A stretch of 64,000 nt of DNA from Microgenomates group bacterium GW2011_GWC1_46_15 (GTDB taxonomy: Bacteria > Patescibacteria > Microgenomatia > UBA1400 > UBA12028): positions 1 to 64,000 of the forward strand of contig LCLX01000004.1 of assembly GCA_001002285.1 (NCBI GenBank), given 5' to 3'. This document shows, one piece after another, positions 25,831 through 33,733 of the stretch. Positions within the stretch are counted from its first letter, which is position 1; every line of letters begins with the position of its first letter. The notes beneath the pieces are model-generated. The model was not told where the DNA came from. It worked only from the letters and a program-made list of their open reading frames with translations, and did no database searches. Position numbers and translations under genes: made by a program.

Positions 25831-26283
25831 ATGACACTGCTCGAAGCAGAAGAATTTCTTAATATTGGTCATGCTACCGAAGAAATCTTAGCAAAAGATA
25901 GTTCCGTTTCCGTGACAGGCAGACTTCTGCGGGAGATGCAAAGGAGAGTAACTGACTTTTTGAAAAGCGGAGGCGCTCTTGATCTAAGTTCTGTTGAAAG
26001 AATTCATGGCATGCTTGAGGCTTTATTTCTTCATACACCACTTTCCGCTCATATAACACTTTTGTATTGTCCAGGAGAATTATTTAATCCAGGTTCAGTT
26101 TTTCGGACGTCAGAATATTTCTTTTATTCAAGCCCTGATCTAGGATGGTGGGTTCGAGCCGAGGTTGGAGATAACCAAATCCTTGTCAAGTATACGGAGG
26201 AAGGAAATAGAGAGAAAATTGGTCAAATGCAACGACGTTCAATCGAAAGATTCAGGATATTATACGCTCGAACCCCTAGATAG
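25831..26283 (+). CDS. Unknown 150-aa protein
   Basis: ATG 25831 follows GGAGG at 25823-25827; the longer frame from 25765 overlaps the previous gene and lacks a ribosome site. It is 38 nt downstream of the 146-aa gene and probably shares its transcript. The C-terminal half is rich in aromatic residues (SEYFFYSSPDLGWWVRAEV). No known family. Its end overlaps serS, which is convergent, by 8 nt. Confidence 0.55.
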   Translation: MTLLEAEEFLNIGHATEEILAKDSSVSVTGRLLREMQRRVTDFLKSGGALDLSSVERIHGMLEALFLHTPLSAHITLLYCPGELFNPGSVFRTSEYFFYSSPDLGWWVRAEVGDNQILVKYTEEGNREKIGQMQRRSIERFRILYARTPR

Positions 26284-27532
26284 TTATCTTCTCTTTCCCC
26301 ACAAACTCCCGCAGAATCTCTGGCACTACAATGCTTCCATCCGCTTGCTGGTAGTTTTCCAAAATTGCCCCCAAAATACGTGGCGTGGCAACAACGGTGT
26401 TATTCAACGTGTAGACGTACTTCATCGTGCCGTCTTTTGCGCGGTACTTAATATTCAATCGTCGGGCTTGAAAATCATTAAAGTAGGAGTCCGAGTGCGT
26501 TTCGCGGTACGCGTTTTGACCCGGGAACCACACTTCAACGTCATACTTCCGCCGCTGTCCTGCACCCATATCGCCGGTGCACATGTTGAGCACGTGGTAC
26601 GGCAACTTCAGCTTTTGCAGTAACTCCTCGGCATACCCAAGCATTTCATCGTGCATCGTGCGCGTGACTTCTTCATCCGCGACGGTGTACACCACTTGTT
26701 CGACCTTCATAAACTGGTGCACACGGAAAATGCCTTTCGTATCCTTACCGTACGACCCCACTTCACGGCGAAAACATGGCGAAATCCCCACCATTTTATA
26801 TGGCAGATCTTTTTCATCCAAAATCTCACCCTCGCGATACGCGGTAAGCGAAACTTCGGCGGTACCAATCAGCTTTTGCCCGTCCTGTGTGGCATAGTGA
26901 TCCTGCATACCCCACGGAAAGTATCCGGTTCCCCACATGGCGTCATCGTTGACCATCCACGGGACGGTCATGGGAGTAAACCCTTTTGCGATCATCATCT
27001 TGAGCGCGTACATCAACAGGGCATACTCGAGCAAAACCAAGTCGTTTTTGGTATAGAAAGCGCGGTTTCCGGCGATGCGGACGGCGCGTTTGGTATCAAT
27101 GAGATCAAGCGTCTCGGCAAGCTCGTCGTGTGTTTTAGACTGAAACTTGAACTTTGGAATGTCTCCCCACTTTTTGACCTCAACATTTCCTGTTTCATCT
27201 TTGCCGATTGGTGTGTCATCGGCCGCGGGGTTTGGCACCTGAAGCATTAAATCCATAAACGACGCGTCCAATTTTTTAAGTTGAGGTTCTATATCCTGCA
27301 ATTGTATTTTAAGTTTTTTTCCTTTTTCGATCTGCTCCGGCGTTGGTTTTCCTTTCACGCCCGCCGCGTGCGCATTCCCCTCAGCACGTAATGTTTCAAC
27401 TTTTTGCAAGAGCGTACGCCGCTCGGTATCCACGCGCAACACCTCATCCACAATTTTGGGATTGAGCTGCTTATCCGTAATTGCTTTTTTTAACGTCTCC
27501 GCATTGTCGCGGATGTACCTAATGTCAACCAT
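26276..27532 (-). CDS. serS: Seryl-tRNA synthetase
   Basis: Class II synthetase charging tRNA-Ser. Residues 1-105 are the N-terminal coiled-coil arm that grips the long variable arm of tRNA-Ser. Motif 2 is FRREVGSYGKDTKGIFRVHQF and motif 3 lies in NNTVVATPRILGAILENYQ. 418 residues is normal. ATG 27532 has a GGGGGA ribosome site; the 44 upstream codons in frame overlap the T-box leader and are rejected. Expression is likely controlled by uncharged tRNA-Ser through that leader. Confidence 0.97.
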   Translation of the reverse strand: MVDIRYIRDNAETLKKAITDKQLNPKIVDEVLRVDTERRTLLQKVETLRAEGNAHAAGVKGKPTPEQIEKGKKLKIQLQDIEPQLKKLDASFMDLMLQVPNPAADDTPIGKDETGNVEVKKWGDIPKFKFQSKTHDELAETLDLIDTKRAVRIAGNRAFYTKNDLVLLEYALLMYALKMMIAKGFTPMTVPWMVNDDAMWGTGYFPWGMQDHYATQDGQKLIGTAEVSLTAYREGEILDEKDLPYKMVGISPCFRREVGSYGKDTKGIFRVHQFMKVEQVVYTVADEEVTRTMHDEMLGYAEELLQKLKLPYHVLNMCTGDMGAGQRRKYDVEVWFPGQNAYRETHSDSYFNDFQARRLNIKYRAKDGTMKYVYTLNNTVVATPRILGAILENYQQADGSIVVPEILREFVGKEKITI

Positions 27533-27751
27533 GTTTCCCCCTTTATGTTTGTATGTACTCAAACGTATGGCTACAAAAAACCACGCTATCGCCTTCAAAA
27601 AGGACGCGTTTGCGTGGTGCCACCTTTCTTCTTTACGTCCTCGAACGAAAGCTCGGGGACTCAACTCGTTCCGGCTGTTACGGGCTTACCCGGACGGGAT
27701 TTCCCCCGCCAGCTCAACGGCTGCTAACCGTTTTTGCGCTGTTAATTTCTA
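27533..27751 (-). promoter_or_regulatory. T-box leader of serS
   Basis: On the minus strand the leader contains AAAGGTGGCACCACGC (27627-27612), the T-box core. The bulge TGGC pairs with the GCCA end of tRNA-Ser (discriminator G). AAAGG pairs with CCTTTT to form the antiterminator. The competing terminator ACCACGC/GCGTGGT followed by TTTTTT spans 27618-27574. A stem-I region of about 100 nt lies upstream, with paired segments AACGG/CCGTT and CTGGC/GCCGG. The specifier codon could not be fixed by eye. Confidence 0.85.
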
Positions 27752-27757
27752 TACTGA

Positions 27758-27786
27758 AGTATACACATGAAAAAGAGGGGGCGCAA
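27758..27786 (-). promoter_or_regulatory. Promoter of the T-box-serS transcript
   Basis: On the minus strand TTGCGC (27786-27781) and TATACT (27763-27758) are 17 nt apart, giving a start near 27751. It begins directly after the stop codon of the upstream small gene. Confidence 0.65.
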
Positions 27787-27787
27787 G

Positions 27788-28177
27788 TCAGGCAATCGTT
27801 TCCCCTCTTAAATCCCCATCTTGCGCTTTTTTTATAATATCTTCATCTGACAAAGAAACTTCTCCTCTTCCCAGCGGCCTTCCATGAAGAGGGTCTTCTG
27901 TGTAGAACATTCTAGGATTAAACGTAACTCTCTCGCCAGAGACAGAAACTCCAGGAGCATTGAATAATTTCGCAATAACAGCGGCCACTAGTTCTTGGGG
28001 GATGCCAGCGTCGATCAAAACATCCGAAAGTTTAATATAATACCCCGGTGATCCTCTGAAGAGACGATACAGCTTTCGTAGAGCATCCGCCAGACGAGAT
28101 TCCTGTTCGAAAGACAATGCTTGTGGAGGTGTTGTGATTTCAGGCCATGTTCCGGTTTTTGACCCATCCATGTTCAT
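27788..28177 (-). CDS. Unknown 129-aa protein
   Basis: No known family. Residues 25-85 may form a small winged-helix-like unit (helices, then VSVSGERVTFNPRMF), and the C-terminus is acidic. ATG 28177 lies 8 nt after an extended -10, TGA TACAAT (28194-28186), so the mRNA is probably leaderless. It is divergent from the histidine phosphatase gene. Confidence 0.55.
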   Translation of the reverse strand: MNMDGSKTGTWPEITTPPQALSFEQESRLADALRKLYRLFRGSPGYYIKLSDVLIDAGIPQELVAAVIAKLFNAPGVSVSGERVTFNPRMFYTEDPLHGRPLGRGEVSLSDEDIIKKAQDGDLRGETIA

Positions 28178-28222
28178 ATCGCTGTATTGTATCAAAAAAT
28201 ATCACACGGTATACTGATTTTC

Positions 28223-28810
28223 ATGTCCTCTCTCTACCTTGTCCGCCACTGTGAGTACGACAATCCACGAAACATTCTTCCTGGACGTTTGCCAGTGGAA
28301 CTTTCCGAAAAAGGAAAAAAACAAGCGCGAAAACTTACAGAGTATTTTAAGGATAAATCCATTGCAAAAATCCACAGCAGTGCGGTCTTACGATGTAAGC
28401 AAACGAGTGAAATCATTTCGAGCAACGCTATTCCAATTGTGTATGACAAAAGATTATTAGAGATACATTCAGCATACCAAGGGATTGCGCGCGAACCCAA
28501 TGATCCTCTCAAAGAGTATGAGTATTTTTACGGACATATTCCGGAACTTGGTGGAGAAAGTTTGTATGACATCTATACAAGAATGGCGTCATTTTTTGAA
28601 GAACTTCTGCTAGACTTACATGAAAACGTTATTGTGTGTTCGCATGGTGATCCGTTATACATGGCGTATTATTGGTTTACCAAAAAACCATTGCCGAGTA
28701 TCAATGAAGTTTCCGATCCTAATCTCAGTGACTACCAGGAAAAAGCAAGTGTGCGGGAAGTTGTGGTTGAACAAAGTGGACACACGTTGCGACCGATACT
28801 TCAGTTTTAA
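28223..28810 (+). CDS. Histidine phosphatase family protein (phosphoglycerate mutase-like)
   Basis: LVRHCEYDNPRN at residues 5-16 carries the phospho-accepting His (RHG is the usual form; here RHC). The second catalytic His is in VCSHGDPLYMAYY, and an Arg is in SSAVLRCKQTSEII. The 195 residues fit a small-molecule or phosphoprotein phosphatase; the substrate is unknown. TATACT (28210-28215) lies 7 nt before ATG 28223 and there is no Shine-Dalgarno site. Confidence 0.85.
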   Translation: MSSLYLVRHCEYDNPRNILPGRLPVELSEKGKKQARKLTEYFKDKSIAKIHSSAVLRCKQTSEIISSNAIPIVYDKRLLEIHSAYQGIAREPNDPLKEYEYFYGHIPELGGESLYDIYTRMASFFEELLLDLHENVIVCSHGDPLYMAYYWFTKKPLPSINEVSDPNLSDYQEKASVREVVVEQSGHTLRPILQF

Positions 28811-28830
28811 TTTTAATTTGATACATCGCG

Positions 28831-28863
28831 TATAATATATCCCCATAGGAATCTTGTGGAGGA
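28831..28863 (+). promoter_or_regulatory. -10 box and strong ribosome site ahead of the small gene pair at 28867
   Basis: TATAAT (28831-28836) and GGAGGA (28858-28863) are correctly placed for ATG 28867, not for the ATG of the long frame at 28901. Confidence 0.55.
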
Positions 28864-28866
28864 AGT

Positions 28867-28914
28867 ATGATCTTGGCAATTGTAATGTTTTGCTTTACAT
28901 ATGAGAAACATTGA
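28867..28914 (+). CDS. 15-codon leader reading frame overlapping the next gene
   Basis: It encodes a hydrophobic peptide beginning MILAIVMFCF and ends at CAT-TGA (28912-28914), 14 nt inside the next gene. It has the only good ribosome site of the region. It could couple translation of the 178-aa gene or be its true start through a +1 frame change at the TGA. Confidence 0.4.
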   Translation: MILAIVMFCFTYEKH

Positions 28915-29437
28915 CATTTGGAAACATATCAAGCACGAAAGAACAGCGGATTATTACATATTCCCTGGATGCTTGTATGCGGAAGGGCGTTTTTTATTGT
29001 TTTTGATGTGGGCGAATCATCACCATACACAAATACAAACAGAAAGATTACATATTGTTGTTGGGCCACATGCATCAAATGCTCGGTGTATACAAAAGAA
29101 TATAGGGGAACGCACATATTTATGTCTGGAGGGACCATTTGCGGGAACGATTGTTACTCCTGACATTCGAGGAAATAATGCGCCGTTACGTGCATTATAT
29201 GAGCATCCTATAGGTAGTTCTTGCGATTTCGTTATTAGCTCCATTGTACGGCCTTCACTTCCAAAACATTTAGAACAATTTGATCAAACCAAGGATTTTC
29301 TCCCCTTTGTGATGGGATTATTAACCTATCTCCGCTTGCCCATTGAACAGCATACTTTCAAGAGAAATATTGAAGATTTTTCTGCAATAACAGCAGACGG
29401 ATATGCTCATCTCGTAAAAATTAGAACAGGTATGTGA
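28901..29437 (+). CDS. Unknown 178-aa protein
   Basis: No known family. The sequence is rich in His (WANHHHTQ) and hydrophobic segments but has no clear membrane helix. ATG 28901 has no ribosome site of its own, and the upstream leader frame overlaps it. If the two are joined by a +1 shift, the protein gains a hydrophobic N-terminus that could act as a signal or anchor. Confidence 0.5.
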   Translation: MRNIDIWKHIKHERTADYYIFPGCLYAEGRFLLFLMWANHHHTQIQTERLHIVVGPHASNARCIQKNIGERTYLCLEGPFAGTIVTPDIRGNNAPLRALYEHPIGSSCDFVISSIVRPSLPKHLEQFDQTKDFLPFVMGLLTYLRLPIEQHTFKRNIEDFSAITADGYAHLVKIRTGM

Positions 29438-29517
29438 GGGAGTTTTTTATAGGAAACTCGATATATTCTTTTTCGGTGCTGGATAACACAAAAAGCGGAA
29501 GAAATTGCGGTCATGTG

Positions 29518-30300
29518 TTAAATCTCGTTCCACACGTTTACAAACTCTACTTTTGCTTTTTTGCCCACCAGCTCTTGTAACACCTCAGCAAACTTTTGCG
29601 GTCCAAACACCTCTGTTGCGTGGTGGCCTGCCGCGAAGTATGCAATGCCAACTTCCTGGAAAAGATGTGTTGTCCATTCAGCGATTTCCCCAGTGATGTA
29701 CGCGTCCAATCCAAGCTCCAGCATTTCCATGACCTGATCAATATGCGGAATCGCGCCGCCGGTCACAATCCCGATGCGTTTAATCGGTCGAGGTTTGGCG
29801 GGAAGCACAGTAATGATGGGATGATTCACAATTTTTTCCAAAAACTCCGCGATGTCTTTCGCAGACGTTGGCTGGGCAAACTCACCAACATATCCCCAAG
29901 TGTCATAAAACGGCTGGAGGCACTCAATGCCGAGTTTTTCCATGAGAATTGGTGTATTGCCAATGATTGGGTGCACATCTAACGCGTAATGATACCCGCC
30001 CACCGTCCAGTTTTCGGCAAATACCATGCGTAGGCGAGCCTGCAGTGATGGATCTAAAATCTGGTTCACAGGCGAAATCATTATGGGGTGTTTGGTGAGT
30101 ACCACGTCAGCATGCTGTTTCTTGGCTTCTTTAAAGAGTTCGACGGTTGCGCTCACTCCGATCACAATTTTTTCGACGCGTTCTTTTCCGAGAATTTGAA
30201 TGCCATTTGCCAAGTGTGTATCTTTTTGTTTTGCAGTATCTAAAAGGTCTTTGCCAAAGTAGTTTTCGATCAAGGAAATAAGATCGTTGCGGTGAATCAT
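29518..30300 (-). CDS. Nif3-like dinuclear metal centre protein
   Basis: A member of the YbgI/YqfO/Nif3 family, widespread metal-binding proteins of uncertain function (some annotated as GTP cyclohydrolase 1 type 2). Candidate metal ligands are VVLTKHPIM, YHYALDVHP and the C-terminal GHHATEVFG. The usual HH of the first motif is KH here. 260 residues is the short bacterial form. Its start overlaps the lysS stop in ATGA, so translation is coupled. Confidence 0.88.
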   Translation of the reverse strand: MIHRNDLISLIENYFGKDLLDTAKQKDTHLANGIQILGKERVEKIVIGVSATVELFKEAKKQHADVVLTKHPIMISPVNQILDPSLQARLRMVFAENWTVGGYHYALDVHPIIGNTPILMEKLGIECLQPFYDTWGYVGEFAQPTSAKDIAEFLEKIVNHPIITVLPAKPRPIKRIGIVTGGAIPHIDQVMEMLELGLDAYITGEIAEWTTHLFQEVGIAYFAAGHHATEVFGPQKFAEVLQELVGKKAKVEFVNVWNEI

Positions 30301-32348
30301 ATCTTTTGAAATACGGAAATAAGGAATGCAACGTGATCTTCCGGTGATTTGCCGATCAACGCGAATCCTTCTTGAATATCTTCGCGCGATACGTTTTTAG
30401 CAAACGCCTTGTCTTTGAGTTTTTTCAACACAGAACCAGGTTCCATACCAGCAAATCCTTTGCGCATGAGTGAGTATGCGTTGATGAATCCGGAAAGTTC
30501 GTCGCTTGCGAACAAATAATTTGCCAATAATGACGATGGGTACTTGCCCGTCCGGTTTGGCGCATGTTCGGCAATAGCATCGTGAAGTTCTGCCGGATAG
30601 TCATGTAGTAATTCAGCAAGCGCCTTATTTGGATGTTCATCAGGGAACTTTTCCCAGTCAAGGTCGTGCAGAAGGCCGGTGGCGTACCACAACTCTGGAT
30701 CCTCTCCTAACGCTTTTGCGTAGGATTCCAACGCGGCCGCAACCATTTCAACATGATGAACAAGCGCCTCGTTTTTTACATATGTATGAAGAAGTTTTTG
30801 TGATTGGTCGCGGGACGGCAACGATGTCGACGTTTTTACACTTTTTTTCACGGGCACAGTCGAAAGTGGTGTTGATGTTGCTGTTGGAACAACCGGCTGT
30901 TTCCCCACTGGTCTCAACGTTGGAAACGCAATAACTTCGCGAATCGCCCACGTATTGGTTAAAAACATCACGAGCCGATCAATCCCAATGCCAATGCCAC
31001 CAAGCGGGGGCATACCATACTCCATGGCTTCTAGGAACTCTTCATCCATGGGTTGGGCCTCGGCATCGCCTTCACGCATGTGCTGCTGTTCCACTTCAAA
31101 CCGTTTGCGCTGTTCCAGCGCGTCGGTAATTTCACTCCATCCATCACACATTTCTTTTCCACCGATGTATCCCTCAAACCGTTCGACTAGCTCTGGATTT
31201 TTTCGGTGCTCCTTAGACAACGGGCTCACTTCTTTTGGATAATCAATGATCCACGTTGGGTTAATGAGTTTTGGCGGAACAGTGTGATCAAACAACGCAA
31301 AAATTGCTTTGCCACGGGAAAATGTTCCGGTGAGTTGGATATGCCGCTGGTCCAATTCTTTTTGCAAACCACTATCGCCACCTTTCTCAACGTCAATACT
31401 TTCAAACTTTTTCAATGCATCAGCCATGCTGATTCTTGGCCACTTTCCGTCAAGCTTTACAACATGCTCCCCCACCAGCATTTCCAGTTTCCCATGAACG
31501 GCTTTCACCAGGTGCTTGATGAGCCCTTCAGTGGTGTCCATGATGCGGGTATAGTCGGCGTAGGCCTCGTACCACTCAATCATCGTGAACTCGGGCTGGT
31601 GTGTGAGATCAACGCCTTCGTTGCGGAAGTTGCGGGCAATTTCAAACACACGCTCGTATCCGCCCACGATCAACCGTTTTAGGTATAGCTCCGGGGCGAT
31701 GCGGAGGTAGTAGTCGCTGTCCAGCGCGTTCATGTGCGTGGTAAACGGCCGCGCGTTGGTTCCGCCGTACAATGTTTGCAGAACCGGTGTTTCAACCTCA
31801 ACAAAATGCTCAACATCCTGCAGATACCGGCGGATTTCTTTTTCGATCGTCCACCGGGCATCCAAAATGCGTTTTGCGTCGGGGTTAATCAAAAGATCGA
31901 GGTAGCGTTTGCGGTACCGGGTTTCGGGATCGTCAATACCCTGCCAAGTCGTTGGGATTGGACGCAGAGATTTGCTTAGCACGTCAAAATGGGTGGCTTG
32001 AATCGTGATTTCACCGGTTTTAGACGTAATAACGATGCCTTTGACGCCGATGTAATCCCCGGGGTCAAGAAGCGTGAGAAGTTCATACTGTTTTTTGTCA
32101 TCATCTTCGCGAAACATGACCTGCATACTTGCCGAGTCATCGCGCAGATCGCAAAACGTGACTTTGCCGTGCTCGCGCAGGCTCATAATCCGGCCGGCCG
32201 TTTCAACAGTTTTTCCTTCAGAAAGCTTTGCCTGCGCTATAGAGTATGTTTTGTGAAAACTGTATGGGTGCACGTTCACGCCAAGCGCTTCTAACTTTTT
32301 GCGTTTTTCGAGTTTTGCTTCCCTTGAGTGATCGAGCCGTGTGGACAT
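30297..32348 (-). CDS. lysS: Lysyl-tRNA synthetase (class II) fused to a C-terminal HD domain
   Basis: Residues 1-480 are a full class II LysRS: an OB-fold anticodon-binding domain, motif 2 (FRNEGVDLTHQPEFT) and motif 3 (GGIGIGIDRLVMFL). A Pro/Thr/Ser-rich linker (480-525) joins it to an HD-type phosphohydrolase domain (about 530-683), with metal ligands in VHHVEMVAAAL and LLHDLDWEKF. Standard LysRS ends near 500 residues. The HD domain could hydrolyse a nucleotide. An extended -10 (TGC TACAAT) lies 6 nt before ATG. Confidence 0.93.
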   Translation of the reverse strand: MSTRLDHSREAKLEKRKKLEALGVNVHPYSFHKTYSIAQAKLSEGKTVETAGRIMSLREHGKVTFCDLRDDSASMQVMFREDDDKKQYELLTLLDPGDYIGVKGIVITSKTGEITIQATHFDVLSKSLRPIPTTWQGIDDPETRYRKRYLDLLINPDAKRILDARWTIEKEIRRYLQDVEHFVEVETPVLQTLYGGTNARPFTTHMNALDSDYYLRIAPELYLKRLIVGGYERVFEIARNFRNEGVDLTHQPEFTMIEWYEAYADYTRIMDTTEGLIKHLVKAVHGKLEMLVGEHVVKLDGKWPRISMADALKKFESIDVEKGGDSGLQKELDQRHIQLTGTFSRGKAIFALFDHTVPPKLINPTWIIDYPKEVSPLSKEHRKNPELVERFEGYIGGKEMCDGWSEITDALEQRKRFEVEQQHMREGDAEAQPMDEEFLEAMEYGMPPLGGIGIGIDRLVMFLTNTWAIREVIAFPTLRPVGKQPVVPTATSTPLSTVPVKKSVKTSTSLPSRDQSQKLLHTYVKNEALVHHVEMVAAALESYAKALGEDPELWYATGLLHDLDWEKFPDEHPNKALAELLHDYPAELHDAIAEHAPNRTGKYPSSLLANYLFASDELSGFINAYSLMRKGFAGMEPGSVLKKLKDKAFAKNVSREDIQEGFALIGKSPEDHVAFLISVFQKI

Positions 32349-32354
32349 GAAGGT

Positions 32355-32363
32355 ATTGTAGCA
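32355..32363 (-). promoter_or_regulatory. Extended -10 promoter of lysS
   Basis: TGC TACAAT on the minus strand, 6 nt before ATG 32348 with no Shine-Dalgarno site; predicts leaderless lysS mRNA. Confidence 0.55.
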
Positions 32364-32382
32364 AGCTCAAGTATGGAAGTCA

Positions 32383-32661
32383 TTATGCTTCCACTATTGG
32401 GGATTGAGGTGAAGCAAGAAGATCAAGAATTGCGGAAGGAGGAGCGAGGTAATCAGGATTTCTATTTGCTAAGAAAAAATCTGTTTCGACAAAAGTATCA
32501 GGAAATGCAATATCGATAAGAACGTATTCAATTAATACTCCAAACACTTTATTCGCGCGCCCAATTGTCCCCTCACCTTTATATTTTTCTTTTGTGTGTG
32601 GATTTGTCCATTCAAAAACAACGCGTTGTCCAGGACCATATTCAGTATGTTTTTTTGCCAT
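32383..32661 (-). CDS. Unknown 92-aa protein downstream of greA
   Basis: A small beta-rich protein (QRVVFEWTNP, KGEGTIGRANKVFGVLIEYVLID) suggesting a barrel-like fold. No known family. It starts 2 nt after the greA stop and is probably co-translated with it. Confidence 0.6.
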   Translation of the reverse strand: MAKKHTEYGPGQRVVFEWTNPHTKEKYKGEGTIGRANKVFGVLIEYVLIDIAFPDTFVETDFFLANRNPDYLAPPSAILDLLASPQSPIVEA

Positions 32662-32663
32662 GT

Positions 32664-33143
32664 CTATTCAATCCCGACAATGACGTACTTCAACTTACCC
32701 GCAGGAACATCAATCTCAACTGCTTCGCCTTTTTTCTTTCCGATGAGTGCTTTTCCAAGCGGCGACTGGTGCGAAATCTTCTTTTCAAGCGGATTTGCTT
32801 CCCACTCTCCGACAATGTGATAGATATGTTTGGAGTTTCCAACCTTCAGTGTAACCATCGAACCAAGGTTAATAACTCCATTGCCGGATTTTCCACCCTT
32901 CCCGTTTTTAAGGATTTTTGCTTTACTCGCGATGCCTTCAAGTTCAGAGATTTTTCCTTCCAAAAATGCTAAATCTTCGCGCGCGGACTGGTACTCTGCG
33001 TTCTCACTGAGATCGCCAAACGACCGCGCCGTGGCGACGCGTTGAATCGCTACGGGAAGTTTAACTTCTTTGAGCTCTTTAAGCTCGGCAACAATCTGAT
33101 CGTGTCCTTCTTGTGTCAGTTGGACGTCATCCTGTTGTGTCAT
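32664..33143 (-). CDS. greA: Transcription elongation factor GreA
   Basis: Rescues backtracked RNA polymerase by stimulating transcript cleavage. The N-terminal antiparallel coiled coil has ARSFGDLSENAEYQSAREDLAF, with the acidic tip DLSENAEY that reaches the active site. The C-terminal FKBP-like domain follows. 159 residues is normal. AAGGAG precedes the ATG. Confidence 0.97.
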   Translation of the reverse strand: MTQQDDVQLTQEGHDQIVAELKELKEVKLPVAIQRVATARSFGDLSENAEYQSAREDLAFLEGKISELEGIASKAKILKNGKGGKSGNGVINLGSMVTLKVGNSKHIYHIVGEWEANPLEKKISHQSPLGKALIGKKKGEAVEIDVPAGKLKYVIVGIE

Positions 33144-33233
33144 GGCGCTCCTTATTGTATTCGTTACAGGGTTGCATTGTATTGAATTTCAAGAGGTGTG
33201 TCTAGTAGCAAGAAAATACTGATATATGGGATT

Positions 33234-33674
33234 TTATACGTTTGGAAGAGTTGGCCTTTTTTTCCGTAGGCCGGCGGTGTACGCCTTCATCTCCATGAGC
33301 ACGCGCTGAAGCGGCGCTTCGGCAATCACGAAGGCCTGTGTATCAATCTTCTCCTGCATGGCTTCCTTCGCTTTTTCACGCGCTTCTTGTGCTCTCGCAA
33401 GCGTCGCATCACGTTCAAATGACGCGCTATTGGCAAGCACAGTAATCGTGTTACTTGGGCCAACGTCCATGAATCCTCCGGTAATAATGACGTATGTATC
33501 TTTGCCGTCAACCTTGAATCGCAATATGCCTTCCTGTAGTTGCGTAAATAGCGGAATGTGATTTGGCAGAACGGTAATCTCACCAGAGGTTGTTGGAGCG
33601 GTAATCTGTTCGATATCCTGTTTCAGCAACTCTTTTTCTTGTGTCACGATGGTAAGGGTGAGGTGATGGGACAT
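33234..33674 (-). CDS. atpC: F-type ATP synthase epsilon subunit
   Basis: Central-stalk subunit: an N-terminal beta-sandwich (residues 1-85; ITVLPNHIPLFTQL) and a C-terminal helical hairpin. Last gene of the atp operon. 146 residues, normal length, with a basic tail. Confidence 0.95.
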   Translation of the reverse strand: MSHHLTLTIVTQEKELLKQDIEQITAPTTSGEITVLPNHIPLFTQLQEGILRFKVDGKDTYVIITGGFMDVGPSNTITVLANSASFERDATLARAQEAREKAKEAMQEKIDTQAFVIAEAPLQRVLMEMKAYTAGLRKKRPTLPNV

Positions 33675-33733
33675 ATATTTTTATTGTAGTTCTTGTTTAC
33701 GCGCTAAGTTACTAAACGCGAGTCACTCACTAT

